NCBI RefSeq assembly: GCF_900078195.1 | Contig: NZ_FJVE01000006.1 | Location: 684,501 to 748,500 of the forward strand | Reading direction: 5' to 3' | DNA length: 64,000 bases | Source: Clostridium sp. Marseille-P299 | GTDB lineage: Bacteria; Bacillota; Clostridia; Lachnospirales; Lachnospiraceae | Shown: positions 25,268 through 35,823 of the stretch, piece by piece | Numbering within the stretch: position 1 is the stretch's first letter | Layout: every line of letters starts with the position of its first letter | Made by a program: the position numbers and the translations under genes | Notes under the pieces: generated by a model | Seen by the model: the letters and a program-made list of their open reading frames with translations, nothing else | What the model was told of the DNA's origin: nothing | Database searches by the model: none

Positions 25268-26182
25268 TTAAAAGTCAGTATCGTTTCGGTAACCATAATT
25301 CTTGATTAGGAAATCACTATCTCTCCAATCCTTCTTAACTTTCACCCATAATTGTAAGTTAACTTTCATATCAAGAAGGTTTTCAATTTCTTTTCTTGCT
25401 TGCATTCCAATGTTTTTTAGCATCGCACCTTGTTTACCAATGATGATACCCTTATGGGAATCACGTTCACAAACAATTGTAGCATCAATATCAACTATTT
25501 TGCCATCTGGACGATCTTTCATTCGATCAATGTATACTGCAATTCCATGAGGGATTTCATCATTTAATAATCGAAGTGCTTTCTCTCTTACTAATTCAGC
25601 AACAATTTGTCTCTCCGGCTGATCCGTAATTGTATCTTCATCAAAATACATTGGACCTTCTGGTAAGTATTTATATATAACTTCTAATAAATTCTCTTTA
25701 TTTTCACCTTTTAAAGCTGAAACAGGAACTATTTCTGCAAAATTACATTTTTCTTTATATGCATCGATAAAAGTAAGAATTTCTTCTTTCTTTACTGTAT
25801 CAATTTTATTTATAACTAATATAATTGGTGTTTTAACTCGGTTTAACTTCTCAATGATAAGTTGTTCTCCAGCACCAATAAATGTTGAAGGTTCTACGAG
25901 CCATAAAATAACATCAACTTCATTTAAAGTTCTTTCTGCAACGCTAACCATAAATTCACCAAGCTTATTCTTCGCCTTGTGAATTCCTGGTGTATCAAGA
26001 AATATGATTTGACCAGGTTCCCCTGTATAAACCGTTTGAATACGATTTCTAGTTGTTTGTGGTTTATTCGAAGTAATTGCAATCTTTTGCCCAATTAGTT
26101 GATTCATTAATGTAGATTTTCCCACATTTGGTCGTCCAATCAGGGTAACAAAACCCGATTTATAGCCTTTGTGTTGGTTCAT
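25268..26182 (-). CDS. era: GTPase Era
   Basis: 304 residues. G1 GRPNVGKST, G2 region NKPQTTRNR, G3 DTPGIH and G4 NKID are all present; the C-terminal KH domain carries IIIGKQGAMLKNIG. Era binds the 3' end of 16S rRNA and assists 30S assembly. It precedes yqzL and recO in transcription order with a gap of about 200 bases. Full length, no anomalies. Confidence 0.98.
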   Translation of the reverse strand: MNQHKGYKSGFVTLIGRPNVGKSTLMNQLIGQKIAITSNKPQTTRNRIQTVYTGEPGQIIFLDTPGIHKAKNKLGEFMVSVAERTLNEVDVILWLVEPSTFIGAGEQLIIEKLNRVKTPIILVINKIDTVKKEEILTFIDAYKEKCNFAEIVPVSALKGENKENLLEVIYKYLPEGPMYFDEDTITDQPERQIVAELVREKALRLLNDEIPHGIAVYIDRMKDRPDGKIVDIDATIVCERDSHKGIIIGKQGAMLKNIGMQARKEIENLLDMKVNLQLWVKVKKDWRDSDFLIKNYGYRNDTDF

Positions 26183-26336
26183 TCTTTTACCTTAACCTTT
26201 CCTCTTTACACGGCACTAACACACAAATACCTTAAATTTGATGTAAGTACCGTATTCTTAAATTAAAATTGTATCTCAATTTATAATGATTCCCGCATAT
26301 TCATAACCTAAACTTCTCTAATAAGCTTATCATAAA

Positions 26337-29330
26337 TTATAGCAGTGGTTTTACATTATAAAACATCTCTTTATTATCTGCAACTTTCTTCTCATTTCCG
26401 ATGACACATAAATTGTTCTCGGATATGACGGAATCTACAATTATAGCTGTTTTACGTATATCTTCTTTAGTTGTATTAAGAATTTCATCGCGGTCCTTTT
26501 GAATATCTGCATGGCTAACACCACATAAATATGCATTTAATGAGCGACTTCCTTTCATCATAGGTGTTAGAGGCGTATCTACTGAACTCATTGTACCTAT
26601 GATATATTTTGTCATATCTCTTTCATCTACTTCAAAATTCTCAACATAATTCTTAGTATTTTTATAAACATCTACGGTTTCTTTTAAGTTAGGATCACGG
26701 TAGGAAACAATGTAGGAACTTCCATCCAAACCAGAAAAACTACACATACAGCCATATGCGCCGCCTTTTACACGTACCTTATTCCAAAGATAATCATATC
26801 CTAAAATAGTCTTTAACACTTTTAATGAACCATTTGACTTAAGACCTGCCTTAATAAAGTTACCACAGGTTGCAACATATTGTACTTGACCAGAATAGGT
26901 GAATCCTTCGTTTAATTTTTCTATAGGGAAATTATAACTTGCTGGCTTTAATACATCATTTACGGTTCTCTTTCCGCTATTTGCAAGTTCATTTGATGCA
27001 TCATTTTCCTTAACTAAGGTATCTACAAAGCTAGGAAGAACCTTTTCAAGTACCTCATACCCTTTTTGCTCCGCTGTAATACTTACAACTAACTTCATTT
27101 CATTAAAAATTAATTTTAAAAGTTTACTTAAATTCGCTGCAAATTGATCTTTCTTATCTTCAAAGTTTTCTACTAAATCCGCAACAAACTGATAGAAACG
27201 AACACCCTTTGTTAAATCGCTATAATATCCACTTTGTGAAATATAGGATAATGCACGGTCAACTGCAACATTGTGTCCGCTGGAATTCATCTTCATTTGT
27301 AATCTAGATTTGATTTCCTTTAAAATCTCAAGCAGTCTCTTTGTATCGAAAAGTTTTGATTCAAAAATAATTTCTTGTATAAGTTCAAATGCTTTTGGCA
27401 TCTCATCATACAATAATTTTGCACTAAAATAAAATACTGGACGATAATATTCTGGATCATTCTTCTTATTAAAAGCAGTAAAGTCTGTTCTCATATCTCC
27501 TGTATGCATATTAACTTCATTGGATAATTCCAAGAAGCTATAATTCTTAGTATCAATATAACCAAGAACTGCAGACAATAAATTTAAATAAGGTAACAAT
27601 TCTTCCTCAATATCACTAATATCAAATAAACACTTAATATAAGCAATTCCATTTGTAAATACTTCATGATGAAGTACTGGAATTCCACCAATTTCTTTTT
27701 CCTCGTTATAGAGTGCTGGAGCTTCTTTTGCAATATCTTCACGCTTTAACATCGGTATTTTAAGCAACTCTTCTTTTGTAGAAGGTGTTTCCTGATATTC
27801 TTGTAAATGCTTTGTAGAAGCTACCAATGCTTCAATCTCTTCATCACTTAATGATTCTTTATAAGAAGCTAATTTTTTAGCAAGGGCTTCTTCTTTTTCT
27901 CTATTTAATCCTTTCTTTGGAGAAAGCATAAAATGAGTTACATGATCGGAATGAAGTAAAAAGCGATCAATTAGCTCTTCATAATATCCTGTACCAATCT
28001 TATTTTTTAATTGTTCGAATATTTCATTCCCATGCATATAAGCAAAAGCCTTAGTATCATCATAAAGCCAGCTTCCCATAATTTGAATGCCTAAAAGTAA
28101 GCCTTTTGGAAATTGACCAAAATCCGCTTCACGGTAACGGAATTCTAATACGTTAATTGCTGCTTTTAATGAATTTTCATTGATACCCTCTTTTACGATC
28201 TTTTGTAACGTATCCTTGATTATTCTTATAAATTCATCTTTCTGTGATTTATTTGAATTTTTTGCAATAATCGAAAAGTTTGGTTGTAATATTTCATTAT
28301 CAAAACTACTAAGAATATCACTACCGATTCCAGCCTCAATTAATGCTTGCTTTAGCGGTGCACCTGGGGAAGATAGAATTGCAGACTCAATCACCTGAAA
28401 TGCAATGCATTGCTCTACGTCCAAGGAGCTTCCAATTACAGCATTAAAGCTTAGATATGTGTTATTTTCTTCCTTATCACTATCACTTAAGGAATAAAAG
28501 CTTTCTATTTCCTTGCATCCAAATGCTTCTTGCTTCTGAATCACAGAATCTACATTTAAGGTATCATATTCACAAAGATAAGCTTCATCTAACCATGTTA
28601 ACTTTTCTACAACATCAACGTCACCATATAGATAAATATAACTATTGGATGGATGATAGTATTTTCTATGGAAATCTAAATATTCTTCATAACTTAAGTC
28701 AGGAATATAATCAGGATCTCCACCAGATTCCACACCGTATGCTGTATCTGGATATAAGCTACTTTGAATTTCTCTATATAATTGTTGTTCTGGAGAAGAA
28801 AACGCTCCCTTCATTTCGCTATATACAATACCATTATAGGTCAATTCATCGTCCTTGCTTTCCAGTTCATAATGCCAACCTTCTTGTTCAAAGATCTCTC
28901 TTCTATTATAAATATTAGGATAGAACACTGCATCCATATAAACATGCATTAAATTCTGAAAATCCTTGTCGTTACAGCTTGCAATCGGATACATTGTCTT
29001 ATCGGAATATGTCATAGCATTTAAAAATGTATTTAAAGAGCCTTTGGCAAGTTCAATAAACGGATCCTTTGCTGGGAAGTTTTTAGAACCGCAAAGTACT
29101 GTATGCTCAATAATATGTGCTACACCCGTGCTATCTTTTGGTGGAGTACGAAATGCAATTGAAAATACCTTATTATTATCATCATTGGATATTACACATA
29201 CCCTTGCTCCTGATTTCTTATGTCGAAAAACAAGGCCTAAACTATTTGTATCTTTTAAATCTTCTTGATATTCTAATTGGTAAGCGGAAAGCTGTTCAAA
29301 ATTTATCTTATTATTTTTCTCTATTTCCAT
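26337..29330 (-). CDS. M16C-family metalloprotease (presequence protease type)
   Basis: 997 residues, the full length of the PreP/insulinase M16C class. The inverted zinc motif HIIEH is at 72-76 with the third ligand Glu in SEMKGAFSS about 80 residues on. Repeated peptidasin-like halves and an M16C-associated domain in the middle are expected for this length. It is a cytosolic peptide-degrading chamber enzyme. RBS GGAAAG lies before the ATG at 29330. Divergent from the cold-shock gene. Confidence 0.95.
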   Translation of the reverse strand: MEIEKNNKINFEQLSAYQLEYQEDLKDTNSLGLVFRHKKSGARVCVISNDDNNKVFSIAFRTPPKDSTGVAHIIEHTVLCGSKNFPAKDPFIELAKGSLNTFLNAMTYSDKTMYPIASCNDKDFQNLMHVYMDAVFYPNIYNRREIFEQEGWHYELESKDDELTYNGIVYSEMKGAFSSPEQQLYREIQSSLYPDTAYGVESGGDPDYIPDLSYEEYLDFHRKYYHPSNSYIYLYGDVDVVEKLTWLDEAYLCEYDTLNVDSVIQKQEAFGCKEIESFYSLSDSDKEENNTYLSFNAVIGSSLDVEQCIAFQVIESAILSSPGAPLKQALIEAGIGSDILSSFDNEILQPNFSIIAKNSNKSQKDEFIRIIKDTLQKIVKEGINENSLKAAINVLEFRYREADFGQFPKGLLLGIQIMGSWLYDDTKAFAYMHGNEIFEQLKNKIGTGYYEELIDRFLLHSDHVTHFMLSPKKGLNREKEEALAKKLASYKESLSDEEIEALVASTKHLQEYQETPSTKEELLKIPMLKREDIAKEAPALYNEEKEIGGIPVLHHEVFTNGIAYIKCLFDISDIEEELLPYLNLLSAVLGYIDTKNYSFLELSNEVNMHTGDMRTDFTAFNKKNDPEYYRPVFYFSAKLLYDEMPKAFELIQEIIFESKLFDTKRLLEILKEIKSRLQMKMNSSGHNVAVDRALSYISQSGYYSDLTKGVRFYQFVADLVENFEDKKDQFAANLSKLLKLIFNEMKLVVSITAEQKGYEVLEKVLPSFVDTLVKENDASNELANSGKRTVNDVLKPASYNFPIEKLNEGFTYSGQVQYVATCGNFIKAGLKSNGSLKVLKTILGYDYLWNKVRVKGGAYGCMCSFSGLDGSSYIVSYRDPNLKETVDVYKNTKNYVENFEVDERDMTKYIIGTMSSVDTPLTPMMKGSRSLNAYLCGVSHADIQKDRDEILNTTKEDIRKTAIIVDSVISENNLCVIGNEKKVADNKEMFYNVKPLL

Positions 29331-29779
29331 TATTTATCTTTCCTTTCCTTATTCTTAAATTTCATGTAATCTAAAACCATTATCTCACTGACTCGATATA
29401 TTTATGCCTGAAATATTCGTTATTTCCAGTTTTATTGGCTTGATATGTTAATAATTTTTATTCTTTAGATGCATTGTAAAAATTAGCCTATGGAGCATAT
29501 TATACCATATATTGAAACATTTGTCATACGTATTTACTTCATAAATCGTAAAGACAAGCCTTATTTTTTCTGTTTTTAACAATAAAATGAGATAAAAAAA
29601 AACAAATCAAATTATCTCATGCTAATTTTTGTAAAAAAGTAACAAAATTACATATTTTATGCAAATTCTTACAAAGTTAAATTGACAATATATGAATAAT
29701 ATGGTAAATTAGGCGTAGATTATCATCATGATAATTCGTACTAGTACATATTTTTAACAGTTTTCAGGAGGCACTTTTT
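29331..29779. other. Divergent intergenic region with csp promoter and leader
   Basis: TTGACA (29682-29687), 17 bases, TAAATT (29705-29710) is a plausible promoter for the cold-shock gene, leaving a leader of about 60 bases. The rest is AT-rich. No ORF seen. Confidence 0.5.
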
Positions 29780-29980
29780 ATGAAAAAGGGTACAGTTAAG
29801 TGGTTTAATGCAAAAAAGGGTTTTGGATTTATTTCCGATGAACAGGGTAGCGATGTTTTCGTACATTTCTCTGCTTTAAACATGGACGGTTTCAAAGTTC
29901 TTGAAGAAGGCGAAGCTGTTGAATTTGAAGTTGTTGAAGGCGAAAAAGGTCCTCAGGCTGCTAATGTAGTTAAGTTATAA
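29780..29980 (+). CDS. csp: Cold-shock protein (CspA family)
   Basis: 66 residues, a single cold-shock OB-fold. RNP1 (KGFGFIS) and RNP2 (VFVHFSAL) are intact. It binds single-stranded RNA and acts as an RNA chaperone. Strong RBS CAGGAGGC; followed at 30059 by a strong terminator. Typical stand-alone clostridial csp. Confidence 0.97.
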   Translation: MKKGTVKWFNAKKGFGFISDEQGSDVFVHFSALNMDGFKVLEEGEAVEFEVVEGEKGPQAANVVKL

Positions 29981-30058
29981 TCGACAAAAACAATTGGAAA
30001 TTTTATATATAGAGATATAGATAAAACTTCTTACAGTTGGGCGGGTATAACAACAAAT

Positions 30059-30115
30059 GAGTGGAGAAACAATTATGTGAATTTATTTATATAATGTTTC
30101 TCCACTCGTTTTTTT
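30059..30115 (+). terminator. Terminator after the cold-shock gene
   Basis: GAGTGGAGAAACA, loop, TGTTTCTCCACTC (13 perfect pairs) then GTTTTTTTCCC. Confidence 0.9.
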
Positions 30116-30274
30116 CCCATCCTCATACTTAGCAATAGAGGTTTAAGTAAATTCCATTGCTTAGGGATACTGTAGCGATACAAAAAATATAAAAGAAAAT
30201 AAAGACGAATTTTTTAACAGATTACCTGGAATATAACATAAATCAAATGCAAGAATTAATAGTATAAAGATACG

Positions 30275-30332
30275 CAAAAAAGTGCTGCCATACCTACGAT
30301 TTATCAATTGTTAGTATGACAGCACTTTTTCT
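30275..30332. terminator. Orphan bidirectional terminator
   Basis: AAAAAAGTGCTGCCATAC pairs with GTATGACAGCACTTTTT around a loop of about 20 bases. No gene lies between it and the csp terminator, so either a small RNA ends here or it is a leftover. The surrounding 30116-30540 interval has no ORF. Confidence 0.7.
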
Positions 30333-30540
30333 ATTTCACTATAAAACAACCATATTAATAATAAAATCGAACTAAAACGTCAATTATAGCACCATTTTCG
30401 TCTAACATCATATAAAATTTTTCTAATTTTTCAATTTAATGGTTGCAAATCCTTTATATACATGATAATATTCAACTGTACTATCTGAACTAATACACTT
30501 AATACATTCTTATAAAACGATGAATGAAAGGAGGAACACC

Positions 30541-30897
30541 TTGTTTCAAATAAATCTAAATTCAAGAATACCTATCTATGAACAACTTTACAATAAAATC
30601 ATTGAATTGGTTATGAAAGGACAACTAAAGGAAGAAGACCAAATCCCCTCCGTTAGATCTCTTGCAAAAGAGTTGGGGGTAAATCCTAATACTGTACAAA
30701 AAGCTTATCAGGAATTAGAACGTAATGGCATTATTTTTTCTGTAACTGGTCGTGGCAATTTTATTGCTCCAATCGATAAAAAAATGGTTGCTGAAAAAGC
30801 TCTTGATAATTTTGACAAAGCTGTTGTTGAATCGTTAAAGTTGGGATTTTCAAAGGAAGATCTCATAGTGAGAATAAAGGAGATATCTTATGATTGA
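30541..30897 (+). CDS. GntR-family regulator (YtrA type)
   Basis: 118 residues. Winged HTH at about 10-75 (SRIPIYEQLYNKIIELVMKG, SVRSLAKELGVNPNTVQKAY) with the short YtrA-type C-terminal dimerisation tail. The start is TTG at 30541: the perfect AAAGGAGG lies at 30527-30534, six bases before it, and would be inside the gene if the ATG at 30520 were used. YtrA-like regulators repress their own ABC transporter operon; the ATPase gene overlaps its end by eight bases. Confidence 0.9.
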   Translation: MFQINLNSRIPIYEQLYNKIIELVMKGQLKEEDQIPSVRSLAKELGVNPNTVQKAYQELERNGIIFSVTGRGNFIAPIDKKMVAEKALDNFDKAVVESLKLGFSKEDLIVRIKEISYD

Positions 30898-31783
30898 ACT
30901 AAAACAAGTATATAAACAAATTGGTAAGAAAAATATCATAGAAAATATGAGTTTTACATTAGAGGATGGTCATATCTTAGGTCTTGTGGGTTCCAACGGT
31001 GCTGGTAAATCAACATTATTGCGTCTTTTATCCGGCATTTATAAACAAGATTCCGGTGAAATTACTGTGGATGGACAAAGTGTTTATGATAATGTAGCAA
31101 TAAAAGAGACCATCTTTTTTATTAATGATGAGACCGTACAATTTAATAACTATACAATCCCTGATCTAAAAAACATTTATAAACCATACTACAGTAATTT
31201 TTCAGAAGAATTGTTTCAGCGCCTAATTGAAATTACTGCTCTGCCTATGGATCAAAAGATGAGTCATTTTTCTAAAGGTATGAAACGACAGGCAATTCTA
31301 GCGATTGGGTTATCCTGTATGACAAAGTATCTTTTTTTAGATGAAGCATTTGATGGAATTGACCAGACGATGCGTTTGACTGTAAAGCGAATTTTGATTG
31401 ACGCTATGTTAGACCGAAATTTAACGGTAATCATCTCCTCCCATCACTTGTTTGAATTAAACGAGATTTGTGACACAATCATGTTAATGCACAAAGGTAA
31501 CATGTTATGTATGCGTGAAGTGGATGAACTTAGAAACGGTATGTCAAAAGTAGAAATTACAACACAAACGACAATGACAGAAACAGATTTTAAAGAATTA
31601 AACATATTGCATTTTAAACGTACTGGCACATCCATTCATATGGTGGTACGTAACAAGGCAACCGAGATTGAAACATTGTTAAGTCATAAAAATCTTGTGT
31701 TAGAATCCATTCTTCCTTTGACACTTGATGAAATATTTGTTTATGAAATGGAGGCACAAGGTTATGATAGCAAGCAAATCTAA
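30890..31783 (+). CDS. ABC transporter ATP-binding protein
   Basis: 297 residues. Walker A GSNGAGKST, signature FSKGMKRQ (a variant of LSGGQ), Walker B YLFLDEAFDGID and switch His in ISSHHLFEL. The C-terminal extension of about 80 residues is typical of drug- or peptide-export ABC-2 systems. Together with the GntR regulator and the permease it forms one operon with overlaps of 8 and 20 bases. Likely cell-envelope stress or antibiotic export; inferred from the YtrA context. Confidence 0.93.
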   Translation: MIELKQVYKQIGKKNIIENMSFTLEDGHILGLVGSNGAGKSTLLRLLSGIYKQDSGEITVDGQSVYDNVAIKETIFFINDETVQFNNYTIPDLKNIYKPYYSNFSEELFQRLIEITALPMDQKMSHFSKGMKRQAILAIGLSCMTKYLFLDEAFDGIDQTMRLTVKRILIDAMLDRNLTVIISSHHLFELNEICDTIMLMHKGNMLCMREVDELRNGMSKVEITTQTTMTETDFKELNILHFKRTGTSIHMVVRNKATEIETLLSHKNLVLESILPLTLDEIFVYEMEAQGYDSKQI

Positions 31784-33800
31784 TAATTACGCCATAGTTA
31801 ATTTCAAACAAAAAGCAATGGATGTCAAACTTTTTATTGTATTAATGATTTTAAATCTTATGGCATTTCCTTATCTAATGATAAGCATGTTACAAAATGG
31901 ATATCGCAATACCATCTTTATTTCCTTTATTGCCTATGCACTAATCTTTGCTTGTGGTATTTATATTCCACTACAAAAATTTCTATATATGAACCAAAAA
32001 TCAAAAGTAGATATGGTATATGCTCTTCCCCTTACGAGAAAGCAACAATTTTTAAGCGACTATTTTGCTGGGCTTACCTTATATGTAATACCTTATTTGA
32101 TACAAATGATACTTACACAAATCATTTTATTCGTATTGCGTAATATAAAGATAGGATATATGTTTAATCTATATAGAACTAAGTCTTTTTATGAGCACCA
32201 AAGTCTTTTTAAATTTATGTTCATCGCCTTACTTCTTATGATATTTTTATATACGCTAACGGTATTTATTATATCCTGTACTGGTAATTTGTTTGAAGCA
32301 ATTACGGCTTCCGTGTATTTTAATTTTATTATTCCATTGTTTTTTTATACACTAAATATAAACATCATCGGAAGTCTTTACTCCATATCAGAAAACGAGT
32401 TAATTTATAAAATATTAGAACGGACTAGTCCAATTGGTGGCCTTGTTTACTTGATTGCTGAGTCCAATCGTATACGAATTTCATGGATAATTCCATATCT
32501 TTTGGTCATAGCACTGTTATTTTTACTTTCTTTAAAGATTCAGACGAAACGACTTGCTGAGGAAGTAACAAAACCTTTTGTTGTGAAAGCATTTTATTAT
32601 ACGATACTATCTTCCATTGTATTTATTATTGGTTCCTTCCTCTACAGACAAGGTGTTGGATATATTAATTTAATTGTTATTCTTTCCGTCGTATTCTTTA
32701 TATTTGAAGTAATTACAAACCGTGGAATTCAAAAGATGTTACGTATTTTCGTCCGTTACGTTGTAATTCTATCCTCAGTAATATTGTTCTTATTTGTTTT
32801 TAAAACAAGCGATGGTTTTGGCTTAGTGTATCGTAAAAGCAATGCTTCTAACATAAAATCAATAACACTAAATTATGATGGTATTTTAAATCAAGGTGAA
32901 TATCAATACAGTACGATTGAACTAAAAGATCCAATGAATATCGAACGTTTGCTTACATTTCAAGAATCTCAATTAAAGAAATTCGAGGAAGTAAAACAAA
33001 AAGCAACCGCGAATGATACGATACAAGTTAATATGTATGAACTTGGTATCAAAGATTCTGAAGTAGATTCTGTATCGGCACCAGATTATATTGTTGATAC
33101 TACTAGTCTTACTACAATGGCATTTGACTTAAAATTTGGTTTGGATTATTCCAGATATTATGACACCTCCTTGGAAGATTTATTAATGCTTGCACCAATC
33201 GAATTGAGTGATGAATATATTGATCAAATGATTGAAACGGTTTATAAAATAAACTATGTTTATATTAGCGATATTTACTCTACCAAATCATTTGATTTGA
33301 ATGAAACAAGAAGTTCAGTGATTAAAGGACTTTGGGAAGCACTTCGTAAAGATTTAAAAGAAATTTCTTTGGAAGACTATTTAAAACCAAATACTTCTAC
33401 TGGTATGAAGCTATACTTTGGAAATGGGACTAAGATTGGTGTTCATCCAAGTTACACCAATACAATACAATTTTTAAAGGATAATAACCTTTATATATCA
33501 TTAAATGAAAGCGATTATAAATCTCTCATATCCACTCGAAATGTGTTTTTAGTTGCACCAGAGAGTGAATCTGAATACAAATCAAATTATTATACCAGTA
33601 GGGTAGACTATCAATCTATCACACAACAATGCCAGATTACAGAGCTTACAGACGATGTAGCTACACTCCTTGACAATGCAATGTATCAATATGTAACTGA
33701 TGAACCTTGCTATTATCTGTTCATAGATAATTATCGTTATGTAATACCTGCAAACTATAGTGAAATTGCAAGCAGAGTATATTCTGAATTTATGAACTAA
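31764..33800 (+). CDS. ABC transporter permease with large C-terminal domain
   Basis: 678 residues. Seven or eight hydrophobic segments occupy about 25-355 (for example FIVLMILNLMAFPYLMISML, IIPYLLVIALLFLLSLKI, IFVRYVVILSSVILFLFVF); the last 320 residues form a hydrophilic, probably extracytoplasmic domain rich in Asp, Ser and Tyr. Start at 31764 follows AAGG and overlaps the ATPase gene; the earlier in-frame Met codons lie inside that gene. Partner of the 30890 ATPase. Confidence 0.88.
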   Translation: MIASKSNNYAIVNFKQKAMDVKLFIVLMILNLMAFPYLMISMLQNGYRNTIFISFIAYALIFACGIYIPLQKFLYMNQKSKVDMVYALPLTRKQQFLSDYFAGLTLYVIPYLIQMILTQIILFVLRNIKIGYMFNLYRTKSFYEHQSLFKFMFIALLLMIFLYTLTVFIISCTGNLFEAITASVYFNFIIPLFFYTLNINIIGSLYSISENELIYKILERTSPIGGLVYLIAESNRIRISWIIPYLLVIALLFLLSLKIQTKRLAEEVTKPFVVKAFYYTILSSIVFIIGSFLYRQGVGYINLIVILSVVFFIFEVITNRGIQKMLRIFVRYVVILSSVILFLFVFKTSDGFGLVYRKSNASNIKSITLNYDGILNQGEYQYSTIELKDPMNIERLLTFQESQLKKFEEVKQKATANDTIQVNMYELGIKDSEVDSVSAPDYIVDTTSLTTMAFDLKFGLDYSRYYDTSLEDLLMLAPIELSDEYIDQMIETVYKINYVYISDIYSTKSFDLNETRSSVIKGLWEALRKDLKEISLEDYLKPNTSTGMKLYFGNGTKIGVHPSYTNTIQFLKDNNLYISLNESDYKSLISTRNVFLVAPESESEYKSNYYTSRVDYQSITQQCQITELTDDVATLLDNAMYQYVTDEPCYYLFIDNYRYVIPANYSEIASRVYSEFMN

Positions 33801-33807
33801 CAAATAT

Positions 33808-33857
33808 AACAGCCACCCCACTATGATTTCATAAACATAGTAGGATGGCTGTTTTTT
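33808..33857. terminator. Bidirectional terminator (permease / purH)
   Basis: AACAGCCACCCCACTATG pairs with CATAGTAGGATGGCTGTT, followed by TTTTTAA on the plus strand. The plus-strand stem ends within bases of the purH stop. Confidence 0.85.
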
Positions 33858-35409
33858 AATGTTTAAAATGACGCATTCCTGTAAATACCATTGCAATTCC
33901 ATATTCATTACATTTCTTAATGGAATCCTCATCACGAATGGAACCACCTGGTTGAATAATCGCTGTGATGCCAGCTTTATGCGCAGCTTCCACACAATCA
34001 TCAAATGGGAAAAATGCATCGGAAGCTAATACAGCTCCTTTGGTTGCCTCTTCATTGATAAGTTCTGCTGCATGTTCAATACTTTGTCTTGTTGACCAAA
34101 CTCGGTTCACCTGTCCAGGTCCAATTCCTACTGTTTGCTTATCTTTTGCAAGTGCAATACCGTTTGACTTCACAAATTTAACAACTTTCCATGCAAAGTA
34201 CATATCTTCCATTTCTTTTTCAGAAGGTGCACGGTCAGTAACTACTTTTAACTCTTCTTTATTTAAAAGCTTACTATCAATGGTTTGTACAATTAATCCA
34301 CCATTCACCTTCTTTAAGTCGTAAGCATTCTCATCTTGTGGAACTTCAATATCCTTTAGCTCAAGTACACGAACATTCTTCTTTGTTTGCAATAATTCTA
34401 AAGCTTCTTTTTCATAGCTTGGGGCAACTACTACCTCTAAAAACACTGGTTTCATCTTCTCTGCAAGCGCTAAAGTAACTTCACGGTTTACGACAACAAT
34501 TCCACCATAAATTGAAACCTTATCTGCTTCAAATGCTTTATCCCATGCTACTACGATATCTTCATCGCTACCAACTCCACAAGGATTACCATGCTTACAA
34601 GCAACCACAGTAGGTTCAGTAAATTCTTTTAACAACTCCAAAGCTCCATTGGTATCATTGATGTTATTAAAGGAAAGTTCCTTACCATTTAACTGAACTG
34701 CATCTGTAATAGAACCCTTTTTCTTGCCAATCTCACGATAAAATGCTGCACTTTGATGTGGATTTTCACCATATCTCATATCTTGAACCTTTTCAAATGT
34801 CATTGTTAAGGTTTCAGGTAATTCGTGATCATTTCTTTCCTTCTTTAAATAATCTGCTATCATTGTATCGTAATTGGATGTATGCATAAAAACCTTTTGC
34901 ATTAAGTAAAATTTGGTGTCAAGAGTAACTTCTTTGTTTTCTTTTAATTCATTAAGTACTGTTTCGTAATCTCTAGGGTCCACAACAACCGCAACATCTT
35001 GATAATTTTTAGCTGCAGAACGAAGCATTGTAGGTCCGCCAATATCTATATTTTCAACTGCTTCTGCTCTTGTAACTCCATCTTTTAAAATAGTTGCCTT
35101 AAATGGATATAAATTAACAACAACCATATCTATTGTTTCAATATTTAAATCGGACAACTGTCTCATATGATTTTCATTGCTTCTCATTGCTAATAGTCCT
35201 GCATGAATCATAGGATGTAAGGTTTTTACACGGCCATCCAAGCATTCTGGAAAACCAGTTAATTCAGAAACTTCCATGGCAGGTACCCCTGCTTCTCTTA
35301 ACTTATTATAAGTTCCACCAGTTGAAATAATCTCAATCCCTAAATCAACTAATTCCCTTGCAAATTCAACGATTCCAGTTTTGTCAGAAACACTAATTAA
35401 AGCTCTCAT
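33856..35409 (-). CDS. purH: Bifunctional AICAR transformylase / IMP cyclohydrolase
   Basis: 517 residues. N-terminal cyclohydrolase ([46 protein letters not shown]) and C-terminal transformylase with [13 protein letters not shown] and [10 protein letters not shown]. It performs the last two steps of IMP synthesis. Start at 35409 is chosen because PurH proteins begin with this segment; 23 extra in-frame codons upstream look non-coding. Controlled by the ZTP riboswitch upstream, as fits an enzyme whose substrate is AICAR (ZMP). Confidence 0.97.
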   Translation of the reverse strand: MRALISVSDKTGIVEFARELVDLGIEIISTGGTYNKLREAGVPAMEVSELTGFPECLDGRVKTLHPMIHAGLLAMRSNENHMRQLSDLNIETIDMVVVNLYPFKATILKDGVTRAEAVENIDIGGPTMLRSAAKNYQDVAVVVDPRDYETVLNELKENKEVTLDTKFYLMQKVFMHTSNYDTMIADYLKKERNDHELPETLTMTFEKVQDMRYGENPHQSAAFYREIGKKKGSITDAVQLNGKELSFNNINDTNGALELLKEFTEPTVVACKHGNPCGVGSDEDIVVAWDKAFEADKVSIYGGIVVVNREVTLALAEKMKPVFLEVVVAPSYEKEALELLQTKKNVRVLELKDIEVPQDENAYDLKKVNGGLIVQTIDSKLLNKEELKVVTDRAPSEKEMEDMYFAWKVVKFVKSNGIALAKDKQTVGIGPGQVNRVWSTRQSIEHAAELINEEATKGAVLASDAFFPFDDCVEAAHKAGITAIIQPGGSIRDEDSIKKCNEYGIAMVFTGMRHFKH

Positions 35410-35477
35410 CTTGACACCCATTCCTTTCTTACTACAAAATTTCTCGAGATTTCTCGTTTGAAAGTTAATAAAATGCA

Positions 35478-35662
35478 TAAAAAAACCACCTGGGAAACCC
35501 CTTTCCTATAATAAGTATAAGGTGGTTGCCCAGGCGGTCGGCTATTCGTATAAAATAATCATGTACTCCCTGTGGGTGTTCTCCCACATGAATATAAAAA
35601 TTACATATAAACATCCCTAGAGTCCATTATGTAACTATATTCATTTTCCGCCAGTCGTACAA
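35478..35662 (-). ncRNA. ZTP (pfl) riboswitch with terminator, upstream of purH
   Basis: On the minus strand the aptamer opens with GACTGGCGGAAAA (near 35655) and closes with the hallmark CCGCCTGGGCAA (near 35526). A terminator follows (AACCACCT ... AGGTGGTT then TTTTTTT, 35478-35527) whose 5' arm overlaps the aptamer end. ZMP/ZTP binding would disrupt the terminator and turn purH on. The match to the pfl consensus is by eye. Confidence 0.88.
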
Positions 35663-35823
35663 ATCTAAATTTAGTGTACTATATTTCAAATATAAGTTCA
35701 AGATGAAATTCCAATATAACCTCCCATAGATTATACAATATTTTAATCAATAAAATAAGTAGATATTATATAACAAGGCATCTTCATCAACTATTGTCAT
35801 TGTAGTAAATTCGTGTATAATAT

